From an uncultured Acidimicrobiaceae bacterium (GTDB lineage: Bacteria; Actinomycetota; Acidimicrobiia; Acidimicrobiales; Ilumatobacteraceae), in the NCBI GenBank assembly GCA_903919215.1, contig CAIXHI010000313.1, forward strand, positions 1-23,163: a stretch of 23,163 nt of DNA. Reading direction: 5' to 3'. The position numbers and the translations under genes were made by a program. Of this stretch, positions 1 through 7,242 are shown piece by piece. The notes under the pieces are model-generated. The model saw only the letters and a program-made list of their open reading frames with translations. It searched no databases and had not been told where the DNA came from. Every line of letters starts with the position of its first letter. Within the stretch, counting starts at the first letter, position 1.

Positions 1-206
1 CCATCGAGGAGGTGGAGAAGGACGTGTTCATCCCGTTCATCCACCGCCCGCTCAGTCGCTACATCAACACACTTGCCGACCACGGCCTGATGTTGCAGCG
101 GATGGAAGAGCCGGCACCGCCGGCCGGATTCTTGGCCAAGGCCGAGGAGTACGCGGCGGCATCCACGATCCCGCGCTTGTTGTACCTCCGCACGCGCAAG
201 GTCTGA
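1..206 (+). CDS. Probable SAM-dependent methyltransferase, C-terminal fragment
   Basis: Open reading frame entering from the left edge in the frame of codon 3-5 and ending at TGA 204-206; about 67 C-terminal residues are visible. The segment FHRP-like 'IHRPLSRYINTLADHGL', the following 'RMEEPAPP' and the terminal 'IPRLLYLRTRKV' resemble the C-terminal tail of class I SAM methyltransferases of the UbiE/type 11 group, where the S-adenosylmethionine-binding Rossmann core lies upstream. That core is outside the window, so neither the substrate nor the start can be stated. It ends 19 bp before rapZ on the same strand. A GTG at 12-14 is internal and should not be taken as the start. The family call rests on a short tail and is tentative. 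Confidence 0.55.
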   Translation, partial: IEEVEKDVFIPFIHRPLSRYINTLADHGLMLQRMEEPAPPAGFLAKAEEYAAASTIPRLLYLRTRKV

Positions 207-212
207 ACGACC

Positions 213-218
213 TACGAT
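213..218 (+). promoter_or_regulatory. Candidate -10 element of a leaderless rapZ promoter
   Basis: TACGAT lies 7 nt upstream of the rapZ ATG, and no Shine-Dalgarno sequence is visible between them. A -10 box at this distance puts the transcription start at or next to the start codon. No convincing -35 box is seen. The same arrangement recurs at several other genes in the window. Confidence 0.4.
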
Positions 219-225
219 CAACTCG

Positions 226-1074
226 ATGGCCGACATCCTCCTCATCACCGGCTTGTCCGGGGCCGGGCGCTCTGGTGCCGCAGCCGTGCTGGAAGACCTC
301 GGTTGGTATGTCATCGACAATCTGCCCACGAGCCTGGTGGACACGATCGTGGAGCTGGTCAGTAAGCCCGGCAGCGATATCGAACGTCTCGCGCTGGTGG
401 CCGGGCGACAACACGTGGAGCTGCTCCCGAAGGTGGCGGCGCTGCGTTCGCAGGGACACCGTGTGCGCCTGCTGTTTCTCGATGCGCACTCGGCAGCGCT
501 GGTGAAGCGGTACGACGCCACACGTCGCAAGCACCCGCTCGACGGTGAGGCACCCGGACTGGTAGAGGCAATCGAGCTGGAACGCGAGTTGTTGCAGCCC
601 GTGCGCAGCGCCGCCGACCTCGTCATCGACACGACCGAACTGAACGTGCACCAGCTGAAGGCCAAGTTGGTCGCGGCCTTCGATGAGCCGGGCGACGACC
701 AGCGTCTGCAGATCGCAATCGAGAGCTTCGGCTTCAAACATGGTCTGCCGATCGATGCCGACATCGTGATGGATGTGCGCTTTCTGCCGAACCCCCACTG
801 GGATGAAGCGTTGCGACCGCTCACCGGGCACGATCCAGCGGTGCGCGACTTCGTGCTCGAGCGGGCGCAGGCCAATGATTTCCTCGAGCGTTTTTCGGGG
901 ATGATCCTCACGTTGCTGCCGGCCTACGAGCAGGAAGGTAAGAGCTACCTGACGGTTGCCTTCGGCTGCACCGGCGGGCGACATCGCAGCGTTGCCGTCG
1001 CCGAGGATCTCGCCAGTCGCCTTCGTGAGCGCGGGTATGCGGTTCGTGTAGGCCATCGCGATCTCAGCCGCTGA
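226..1074 (+). CDS. rapZ: RapZ/YvcJ family nucleotide-binding protein
   Basis: 282 residues, the usual family length. The P-loop is GLSGAGRS (residues 9-16), with Arg where most families have the Walker Lys; as far as I recall actinobacterial RapZ proteins commonly have this Arg. Conserved blocks follow: LEDLGWYVIDNLP near the N-terminus, ESFGFKHGLP and MDVRFLPNPHW in the middle, and CTGGRHRSVAVAE near the C-terminus. In E. coli RapZ is an RNA-binding adaptor that controls glmS through small RNAs; in Gram-positives (YvcJ) it binds nucleotides and its role is less clear, so an RNA role here is not shown. In many Actinobacteria rapZ is followed by yvcK and whiA; here gap is the next gene, 79 bp downstream. 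Confidence 0.95.
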   Translation: MADILLITGLSGAGRSGAAAVLEDLGWYVIDNLPTSLVDTIVELVSKPGSDIERLALVAGRQHVELLPKVAALRSQGHRVRLLFLDAHSAALVKRYDATRRKHPLDGEAPGLVEAIELERELLQPVRSAADLVIDTTELNVHQLKAKLVAAFDEPGDDQRLQIAIESFGFKHGLPIDADIVMDVRFLPNPHWDEALRPLTGHDPAVRDFVLERAQANDFLERFSGMILTLLPAYEQEGKSYLTVAFGCTGGRHRSVAVAEDLASRLRERGYAVRVGHRDLSR

Positions 1075-1109
1075 CCCGGCAACTTGGGAGTCGCCCCTGC
1101 TCAGATGAG

Positions 1110-1115
1110 TAGGCT
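1110..1115 (+). promoter_or_regulatory. Candidate -10 box upstream of gap
   Basis: TAGGCT lies in the 79-bp gap between rapZ and gap. A TTGGGA at 1084-1089 could be a -35 box, but the 20-nt spacer is long. If used, it gives a leader of about 30 nt containing the gap ribosome binding site. The glycolytic genes could then be transcribed independently of rapZ. Confidence 0.3.
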
Positions 1116-1138
1116 CGGCTCGCAAGACCCTCCTCGCG

Positions 1139-1144
1139 AAAGGA
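1139..1144 (+). promoter_or_regulatory. Ribosome binding site deciding the gap start
   Basis: AAAGGA ends 9 nt before ATG 1154 but only 3 nt before the in-frame GTG 1148. The spacing favours the ATG. Confidence 0.6.
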
Positions 1145-1153
1145 CACGTGACC

Positions 1154-2176
1154 ATGACGGTTCGCGTCGGTATCAATGGTTTCGGGCGCATCGGGCGCAA
1201 CTTCTTCCGGGCTGCCAAGCAGCGCGGTGCGGACATCGACTTCGTGGCGGTGAACGACCTCGGTTCGCTGGACCAGATGGCCCACCTGCTGAAGTACGAC
1301 TCAGTGCTGGGCGTGTTGCCGAACACGATCAAGGCCACCAAGAGCGGTATCAGCGTCGACGGTGACGAGCTACGCGTCGTCAGCGAGCGCGATCCGAAGA
1401 ACCTGCCGTGGAAGGAACTCGGTGTCGATGTCGTCATCGAGAGCACCGGCTTCTTCACCAAGCGCGATGCCGCCGCCGCTCACCTTGAGGCAGGCGCCAG
1501 GCTCGTCATCGTCTCGGCACCGTGCGACAACGCCGATGCCACGTTCGTGTACGGCGTGAACCACAAGACGTTCGACTTCAAGACCCAGCAGGTCATCTCC
1601 AACGCCAGTTGCACCACGAACTGTTTCGTGCCGATCGTCAAGGTGCTCGACGATGCGTTCGGTGTTGAGCAGGGTCTGATGCAGACCGTGCACGCCTACA
1701 CCGGCGACCAGCAGCTCGTCGATGGTCCACACAAGGATCTTCGTCGTGCTCGTGGCGCAGCGATCAACATCGTGCCCACCAGCACCGGTGCCGCCCGTGC
1801 CACCAGCCTCGTGCTCGAGTCGATGAAGGGCAAGCTCGACGGCACCTCGCTGCGCGTGCCCGTGCCCACCGGCTCGGTCGTCGACTTCACTGCTCTGCTG
1901 AAGACCGAAGCCTCAGTGGCGCAGATCAACGCTGCGTTCAAGAAGGCCGCTGCCGGTTCGCTCAAGGGTGTGCTGCGCTACACCGAAGACCCGATCGTCT
2001 CCAGCGACATCGTCGGCGACCCGCACTCCAGCATCTTCGACGCCGGGCTCACGATGAGCATGGGCAAGATGATCAAGGTGCTGTCGTGGTACGACAACGA
2101 GTGGGGCTACAGCAACCGCCTGATCGATACCACCCTGTACGCCGGTTCGAAGCTGCCGAAGATCAAGAAGAAGTAG
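1154..2176 (+). CDS. gap: Type I glyceraldehyde-3-phosphate dehydrogenase
   Basis: 340 residues. It oxidises and phosphorylates glyceraldehyde 3-phosphate to 1,3-bisphosphoglycerate in the cytosol. The N-terminal VGINGFGRIGRN is the NAD-binding Rossmann loop, and Asp35 in VAVNDL marks NAD rather than NADP preference. The catalytic nucleophile is Cys153 in SNASCTTNC, with the partner histidine in QTVHAYTGDQ. Phosphate-binding VPTSTGAA, RVPVPTGS and the C-terminal SWYDNEWGYSNR are intact. ATG 1154 is chosen from ribosome-binding-site spacing; an in-frame GTG at 1148 would add two residues. pgk follows 2 bp after the stop, so the two are surely co-transcribed. Confidence 0.97.
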   Translation: MTVRVGINGFGRIGRNFFRAAKQRGADIDFVAVNDLGSLDQMAHLLKYDSVLGVLPNTIKATKSGISVDGDELRVVSERDPKNLPWKELGVDVVIESTGFFTKRDAAAAHLEAGARLVIVSAPCDNADATFVYGVNHKTFDFKTQQVISNASCTTNCFVPIVKVLDDAFGVEQGLMQTVHAYTGDQQLVDGPHKDLRRARGAAINIVPTSTGAARATSLVLESMKGKLDGTSLRVPVPTGSVVDFTALLKTEASVAQINAAFKKAAAGSLKGVLRYTEDPIVSSDIVGDPHSSIFDAGLTMSMGKMIKVLSWYDNEWGYSNRLIDTTLYAGSKLPKIKKK

Positions 2177-2178
2177 CG

Positions 2179-3291
2179 ATGAGCCGCATCCCCACACTCG
2201 CCGATCTCGGTGACGTGCGCGGGAAGCGGGTCTTGGTGCGCACCGACTTCAACGTCCCCATGGACGGTGGCGTTATCACCGACGACTTCCGCATCCGCGC
2301 CGCGCTGCCCACGATCAACTGGCTCACTGAACGCGGAGCGACCGTCGTCACGGCCTCGCACCTCGGCCGCCCGAAGGGGCAACCGAACCCGAAGTACTCG
2401 ATGGACGCGGTGCGGGCTCGCCTGGCCGAGCTCGCACCCGGCGTGGAGTTGCTGGAGAACCTGCGTTTCGACGCAGGTGAAGAGGGCAACGATCCGGCGT
2501 TCGTCGCCAAGCTCACTGACGGCATCGACATGTACGTCGATGACGCGTTCGGCGCCTGTCATCGCGCCCATGCCAGCATTGTTGGCCCGCCGACGAGCCT
2601 GCCGTCGGCGATGGGCCTGCTGTTGCAGAAGGAGGTCGAGGTCCTCCTCGGCCTGCGCAACGATCCGAAGCACCCGTTTGTCGCGGTGTTGGGTGGCAGC
2701 AAGATCTCCGACAAGCTCGGCGTCGTCGAGGCATTGCTGAACACGGTCGATGCGCTGGTCATTGGCGGAGCCATGTGTTTCACGTTCCTCTCTGCGCAGG
2801 GCTACTCGATCGGCGATTCGCTGTTCGAGCCTGATCAGGTGGAGACGTGCAAGCGCCTGCTCGCACAGTCGGCTGCCAGCGGCAAGACGATTCATCTCCC
2901 CGACGACCTCGTGGGTGTCGACGCGGCCGGCAACTTCGCGACGTTCGGGCGTTCGCTGCCCGACGGCGCGAAGGGTTTCGATATCGGTCCCGGCTCAGCG
3001 GCAGCGTTCAGCGACGTGATCATGGACGCGCGCACCGTGTTCTGGAACGGTCCGATGGGCATGTTCGAAGACCCACGTTTCGAGGCCGGCACTCGCACCG
3101 TCGCCCAGGCGATGGCCGACACGAAGGCATTCACCGTCGTCGGCGGCGGCGACAGCGCTGCGGCGTTGGCACAGTTCCGTCTCGACGACGAGGTCAACCA
3201 CGTCAGCACCGGCGGTGGTGCCTCGCTCGAACTGCTCGAGCTCGGCGACCTCCCCGGTCTCGCCGCTCTGAGGGGAGCCCCCAATGCGTAA
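2179..3291 (+). CDS. pgk: Phosphoglycerate kinase
   Basis: 370 residues, somewhat shorter than the typical 390-400. It transfers the acyl phosphate of 1,3-bisphosphoglycerate to ADP. Visible landmarks are VRTDFNVPMDG, the substrate-binding TASHLGRPKG, LLENLRFDAGEEGND, DAFGACHRAHAS, GGSKISDKLGVVE, the hinge VFWNGPMGMFE and the nucleotide-binding GGGDSAAA and STGGGASLE. The C-terminus ends in a loosely conserved tail (LRGAPNA). The frame stays open upstream to 2086 inside gap, but the protein begins at ATG 2179 (MSRIPTLADL), 2 bp after the gap stop, so translation is probably coupled. It overlaps tpiA by 8 nt. Confidence 0.97.
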   Translation: MSRIPTLADLGDVRGKRVLVRTDFNVPMDGGVITDDFRIRAALPTINWLTERGATVVTASHLGRPKGQPNPKYSMDAVRARLAELAPGVELLENLRFDAGEEGNDPAFVAKLTDGIDMYVDDAFGACHRAHASIVGPPTSLPSAMGLLLQKEVEVLLGLRNDPKHPFVAVLGGSKISDKLGVVEALLNTVDALVIGGAMCFTFLSAQGYSIGDSLFEPDQVETCKRLLAQSAASGKTIHLPDDLVGVDAAGNFATFGRSLPDGAKGFDIGPGSAAAFSDVIMDARTVFWNGPMGMFEDPRFEAGTRTVAQAMADTKAFTVVGGGDSAAALAQFRLDDEVNHVSTGGGASLELLELGDLPGLAALRGAPNA

Positions 3292-4051
3292 GCCACTCAT
3301 CTCCGGTAACTGGAAGATGAACCACAACCACTTCGAAGCCATTCAAACGGTGCAGAAGCTGGCCTACCTGGTGGGCAAGCACGAGCTGGAAGCCACCGAC
3401 GTCAGCATCCACCCGCCGTTCACCGATATCCGCAGCGTGCAGACGGTGATCGACAGCGACAAGCTCGGGTACGCCCTCGGTGCGCAACACTGTCACTGGG
3501 ATGAGAAGGGGGCCTTCACCGGCGAGGTGTCGCCGGTGTTCCTCCAGAAGCTGGGCGTGCAGTACGTCATCGCCGGTCACAGCGAGCGCCGCGAGATCTT
3601 CGGTGAGACCGATGAGATGGTGAACAAGAAGGTGGCGTCCATCCAGGGACACGGGATGACGCCGATTCTGTGTTGTGGCGAGACCCTCGAGGAACGCGAG
3701 GCAGGGGCTACGGAGTCCAAGGTGCTCGGTCAGATCACGGCTGGCCTTGCCGGTCGCACTTCGCAGCAGATCGGTGCGCTCGTCATCGCCTACGAACCCA
3801 TCTGGGCGATCGGCACCGGGCGCTCTGCCACGAGTGACGACGCGCAGCAGGTGTGCGCTGCCATCCGCGTCTGCGTGGCGGAGATCGCCGGCGCCGAGGC
3901 TGCGGCGAACGTCCGCATCCAGTACGGCGGCAGCGTCAAGGGCAGCAACATCGCCGAGCTGATCGCGATGCCGGATATCGATGGCGCCCTCGTCGGTGGT
4001 GCAAGCCTCGACGCGGACGAGTTTGCTCGAATCTGCAAACTCGGTCGCTGA
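3284..4051 (+). CDS. tpiA: Triosephosphate isomerase
   Basis: 255 residues, standard length. It interconverts dihydroxyacetone phosphate and glyceraldehyde 3-phosphate. The catalytic residues are all present: Asn9 and Lys11 in SGNWKMN, His99 in AGHSERR and Glu171 in AYEPIWAIGTG. The phosphate-binding loops YGGSVKGSN and ALVGGASLD close the barrel. An AGGGGAG ribosome binding site (3271-3277) lies inside the end of pgk, 6 nt before the ATG, and the gene overlaps pgk by 8 nt, so gap-pgk-tpiA form one transcription unit. In many Actinobacteria secG follows closely; here a peptide-importer operon of about 6.3 kb intervenes. Confidence 0.97.
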   Translation: MRKPLISGNWKMNHNHFEAIQTVQKLAYLVGKHELEATDVSIHPPFTDIRSVQTVIDSDKLGYALGAQHCHWDEKGAFTGEVSPVFLQKLGVQYVIAGHSERREIFGETDEMVNKKVASIQGHGMTPILCCGETLEEREAGATESKVLGQITAGLAGRTSQQIGALVIAYEPIWAIGTGRSATSDDAQQVCAAIRVCVAEIAGAEAAANVRIQYGGSVKGSNIAELIAMPDIDGALVGGASLDADEFARICKLGR

Positions 4052-4071
4052 GTCGTACGCCCAGAAGGCAG

Positions 4072-4104
4072 TTGCTACTGCGCGGTAACAGGCCGTGATA
4101 TTGT
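4072..4104 (+). promoter_or_regulatory. Candidate promoter of the peptide-importer operon
   Basis: The 151-bp gap after tpiA contains TTGCTA (4072-4077) and, 18 nt further, TGATAT (4096-4101), overlapping TATTGT (4099-4104), which fits the TANNNT -10 pattern. A 5-bp inverted repeat GCAGT/ACTGC (4068-4072 and 4077-4081) overlaps the putative -35. The exact hexamers are uncertain. A start near 4110 would give a leader of about 90 nt. Confidence 0.35.
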
Positions 4105-4172
4105 TCGCTCGCCCGAGCTGATCGGGGAGGACAGTTCGTGCGACGGGACGGCTTCTGCCTACCTGATTCCAA

Positions 4173-4196
4173 CCTCCCTCCGTTTCACTTAGGAGG
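4173..4196 (+). promoter_or_regulatory. Strong ribosome binding site with an upstream complementary tract
   Basis: AGGAGG (4191-4196) lies 6 nt before the ATG of the binding-protein gene, the strongest Shine-Dalgarno sequence in the window. CCTCC (4173-4177), repeated at 4177-4181, is perfectly complementary to GGAGG (4192-4196) and could fold over it, which would modulate translation. The Shine-Dalgarno call is firm; the folding is an inference. Confidence 0.6.
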
Positions 4197-4202
4197 ACAC
4201 CA

Positions 4203-5999
4203 ATGAGGACCACGAAGCGCGGCAAATTTGCCGTCATCGCTGTCGGCTTGGCCCTTGTAGCTGCTGCGTGCAGCGACGACAAGGACCCTACGACGACCGA
4301 GGCCCCGGTCACCACCGGCGGCGGCGACACCACCGCTGCGCCAGCGGAGGGCGGCACGATCACCTATGCCGCTGAGCAGGAGTTCTACACGTATAACAAC
4401 GGCACGTCGGATGGTAACGCCTTCGCCAACGCCCTCGTACTGAACCCGGTGCAGCCGTTCACCTTCTACTTCGACGACAAGGCCGCCTTGGTCATGTCGA
4501 CGGACCTCCTCGACTCAGCTGAGCTCACCAGCACCAGTCCCGAGACCGTGGTCTACAAGATCAAGGCCGAAGCGGTCTGGAGCGACGGTGTGGCTGTCGA
4601 CTGCAAGGACTTCCAGCTGGCCTGGATCTCGAGCAACGGCACACTGACCCAGCAGGGCAGCGACGGCACGCCCGTCACCGACCCCGACTCGGGCACGCCG
4701 GTGCTGTTGTTCAACACCGCCAGCACCACCGGGTACGAGAACATCAAGTCCGTTGAGTGCGCCGATGGTGGCAAGACCGTCACCGCCACCTACGACAAGA
4801 ACTTCTCCGACTGGAACGCGCTGTTCACCGGCCTCATTCCTGCCCACGTGGTCGAGGCGAAGTCCGGCGTTGCCGACATCGCCAAGGCGTACGCGGACAA
4901 GAACATGGCCGATCTGGCCAAGGCCGCCGAGTTCTGGAACACCGGCTTCACCGCTGACAAGGGCATCGACCCGACCGTCATGCTGTCGGCCGGACCGTTC
5001 ATGATCACGTCGTTCACCCCTGGTGAGAGCGTTGTGCTGGAGAAGAACCCCAAGTGGTGGGGTACCCCCGCCCTGGCAGACAGCATCGTCTTCCGTCTGA
5101 TCGACGACGCGACGCAGCAGCCGATCGCCCTGCAGAACAAGGAAGTCCAGGTCATCACCCCACAGCCGAACCCCGACCTGCTTGCGCAGCTCGAGGGAGT
5201 CTCGGGCGCTGAGGTCAAGGTTGACGGTGGCTACACCTACGAGCACATGGACTTCAACTTCGCCAGCCCGCTGACGAAGCAACTGCCGGTTCGCCAGGCG
5301 TTCGCACTGTGCCTGCCCCGACAGGAGATTGTCGACAAGCTCATCGTTCCTGTGAACCCGAGTGCAGTTGTGGTGAACAACCACTTCTACTTCCCGTTCC
5401 AGTCGGACTACGTCGACAACGCGGGTGACTACGCCAAGGTCGACATCGCCAAGGCAAAGTCGACCCTCGAGGCCGACGGTTGGGCCTTGGGCTCGGACGG
5501 CATCTACGCCAAGGGCGGCACCCGCCTGTCGATGAAGATCGCCCGCAAGGATCCGAACCCCCGTCGTGCCAGCGAAGTGCAGCTGACCGCAGCGTCCTGC
5601 AAGGAAGCCGGTATCGAGATCATCGACCAGCCGAACGAGGACATCTTCAGCAACATCCTGCCCACCGGACAGTACGAGATCGCACTGTTCGCATGGGTCG
5701 GTAGCCCGCTGCAGTCCAGCCAGAAGGCGATCTTCACCACTGGCGGCAGCTCGAACTTCGGCCAGTACACCAACACGAAGCTCGACCCGTACCTCGATCA
5801 GCTGACGACCGAGCTCGACCCGGCCAAGCTGGCCGCAGCTGCTGACGCAGCCGACAAGCTGGTGTGGGCCGATGTTGCGACCATCCCGATCTTCCAGTTC
5901 CCCGACCTCACGGCGACTGATGGCACCGTCAGCGGTGTCATCTACAACCCGACGCAGGCCGGTATCACCTGGAACGCCCAGCTCTGGTCGCTGAAGTAA
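4203..5999 (+). CDS. ABC transporter substrate-binding lipoprotein, family 5 (oligopeptide/dipeptide type)
   Basis: 598 residues. It captures a peptide or other ligand outside the membrane and delivers it to the permeases encoded next. The N-terminus has basic residues, a hydrophobic stretch and the lipobox LVAAAC with lipidated Cys23, followed by an acidic and Thr/Gly-rich linker (about residues 24-50). The mature part shows the SBP_bac_5 hallmarks: a start like GGTITYA, the WSDGVAVDCKDF block, LSAGPFMITSFTPGESVVLEKNPKWWG and the C-terminal half with TGQYEIALFAWVG. The substrate cannot be deduced. A perfect hairpin directly follows the stop, consistent with higher expression of this gene than of the permeases. 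Confidence 0.93.
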   Translation: MRTTKRGKFAVIAVGLALVAAACSDDKDPTTTEAPVTTGGGDTTAAPAEGGTITYAAEQEFYTYNNGTSDGNAFANALVLNPVQPFTFYFDDKAALVMSTDLLDSAELTSTSPETVVYKIKAEAVWSDGVAVDCKDFQLAWISSNGTLTQQGSDGTPVTDPDSGTPVLLFNTASTTGYENIKSVECADGGKTVTATYDKNFSDWNALFTGLIPAHVVEAKSGVADIAKAYADKNMADLAKAAEFWNTGFTADKGIDPTVMLSAGPFMITSFTPGESVVLEKNPKWWGTPALADSIVFRLIDDATQQPIALQNKEVQVITPQPNPDLLAQLEGVSGAEVKVDGGYTYEHMDFNFASPLTKQLPVRQAFALCLPRQEIVDKLIVPVNPSAVVVNNHFYFPFQSDYVDNAGDYAKVDIAKAKSTLEADGWALGSDGIYAKGGTRLSMKIARKDPNPRRASEVQLTAASCKEAGIEIIDQPNEDIFSNILPTGQYEIALFAWVGSPLQSSQKAIFTTGGSSNFGQYTNTKLDPYLDQLTTELDPAKLAAAADAADKLVWADVATIPIFQFPDLTATDGTVSGVIYNPTQAGITWNAQLWSLK

Positions 6000-6023
6000 C
6001 CCTTCAGAGTCACACCGAATGAC

Positions 6024-6058
6024 GCCTCGGGGAGGGTGCCCAGCACCCTCCCCGAGGC
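6024..6058 (+). terminator. Perfect 16-bp hairpin between binding-protein and permease genes
   Basis: Positions 6024-6039 are the exact reverse complement of 6043-6058, with a 3-nt loop CCA. The stem is GC-rich. No T-tract follows (next bases are CCGTTC), so it is not a classical full terminator. In binding-protein operons such hairpins act as partial terminators or protect the upstream mRNA from 3' decay, which raises the level of binding protein relative to the membrane parts. The hairpin begins 24 nt after the stop of the binding-protein gene and ends 17 nt before the permease ATG. Confidence 0.85.
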
Positions 6059-6075
6059 CCGTTCATACGACGCCC

Positions 6076-7242
6076 ATGCTTCGCCTCATCATCCGCAGAA
6101 TGCTGGTGGCCATACCAATGCTCTTGGTATGTTCCGTGCTGGTCTTCATCCTGGTCGCCAACGCTGGTGACCCGCTCGAGGCGCTGCGCGGCCGGCCGAA
6201 CAGTCAGCAGGCAATCGCTCAGCGCACTGCCACGCTCCATCTCAACGAGCCGATTTTTCAACGCTATTGGCTGTGGTTCAGCAAGATGCTGCACGGCGAT
6301 TTTGGCATCGACAACAAAGGTCTGCGGATTGGGCCCCAGTTGTGGCGGGCGATGGGCACCACGCTCCAGATCGTGCTGCTGTCGACCATCATCGCAGTGT
6401 GCCTCGGTATCGCCGTCGGTGTGATCAGCGCAGTGCGGCAGTACTCGTTCTTCGACTACTCGGCGACGTTCGTATCGTTTCTCTTCTACGCCATGCCGGT
6501 GTTCTGGTTCGCCGTGTTGTTGAAGGTGTTCGGCGCGATCGAGTTCAACAACTGGCTGGAGAACCCGGGGATCGGCACCGCCGGTTTCCTCGTCATCGGC
6601 CTGCTTGGGGCAGGTTTCACTTCGATGCTGTTCGGTTTCAAGCGAACGGTGACGAAGCGCCGTCGAATGATTGCCGGAGCGGCGGGCTTTGTCGGCACCA
6701 TCGTGGTGTGCTTCCTGGTCGACCGATTCTTGGCCGACCGCACGTATTTCCGCTGGATCGGCACGGTGAACACCACCGACCCGCGCTTCGCCCACCAGGG
6801 CTTCTGGCCCCGCTTGGGAGATCATCTCGGCCACCTGCTGCTGCCGGTCACCACGCTGGCCGTCATCAGCTACGCCGGGTACTCGCGCTTCACTCGCGCA
6901 TCGATGCTGGAAACACTCAGCGCCGACTACGTGCGTACCGCTCGCGCGAAGGGTGTCAGCGAACGGGCCGTGATCTTCAAGCACGCCTTCCGTACCGCGC
7001 TGATCCCGATCGTCACGGTGGTGGCCCTCGACTTCGGTGCCATCTTCGGTGGCGCCATCATCACCGAGACGGTGTTCAGCATCCAGGGCATGGGCAAACT
7101 CTTCCGCGAGGCGTTACAGAAGGACATCGACCCGAACAAGGCGATGGCTTACCTGATCGTCACCGCGATCAACGTCGTGGTGTTCAACCTCATCGCGGAC
7201 ATCATCTACGCCAAGCTCGACCCGCGGATCCGTCATGAGTGA
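6076..7242 (+). CDS. Peptide ABC transporter permease, DppB/OppB type
   Basis: 388 residues, longer than the usual 310-340. It forms one half of the membrane channel. A first membrane segment at about residues 9-29 follows the basic start MLRLIIRRM, and the cytoplasmic coupling (EAA) loop near the C-terminal third reads LSADYVRTARAKGVSERAV. Between about residues 165 and 220 there are two additional hydrophobic stretches flanking a strongly basic KRTVTKRRRR-like loop, which accounts for the extra length. The start is put at ATG 6076 because MLRLIIRRML is the expected DppB N-terminus; the frame opens upstream at 6019, but that would code through the hairpin. No clear ribosome binding site precedes it. 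It overlaps the next gene by 8 nt. Confidence 0.92.
   Translation: MLRLIIRRMLVAIPMLLVCSVLVFILVANAGDPLEALRGRPNSQQAIAQRTATLHLNEPIFQRYWLWFSKMLHGDFGIDNKGLRIGPQLWRAMGTTLQIVLLSTIIAVCLGIAVGVISAVRQYSFFDYSATFVSFLFYAMPVFWFAVLLKVFGAIEFNNWLENPGIGTAGFLVIGLLGAGFTSMLFGFKRTVTKRRRMIAGAAGFVGTIVVCFLVDRFLADRTYFRWIGTVNTTDPRFAHQGFWPRLGDHLGHLLLPVTTLAVISYAGYSRFTRASMLETLSADYVRTARAKGVSERAVIFKHAFRTALIPIVTVVALDFGAIFGGAIITETVFSIQGMGKLFREALQKDIDPNKAMAYLIVTAINVVVFNLIADIIYAKLDPRIRHE

Noticed and set aside
64..1461. 465-codon open frame on the minus strand
   Set aside because: It lies antisense to rapZ and gap, which have clear families, and its translation shows no recognisable domain; it is a high-GC shadow frame.
2086..2178. 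Upstream extension of pgk
   Set aside because: It overlaps the end of gap and encodes a non-family sequence; ATG 2179 gives the conserved N-terminus.
6019..6075. Upstream extension of the first permease (ATG 6019)
   Set aside because: It would translate the perfect hairpin into a Pro/Gly-rich peptide; ATG 6076 gives the normal DppB N-terminus.
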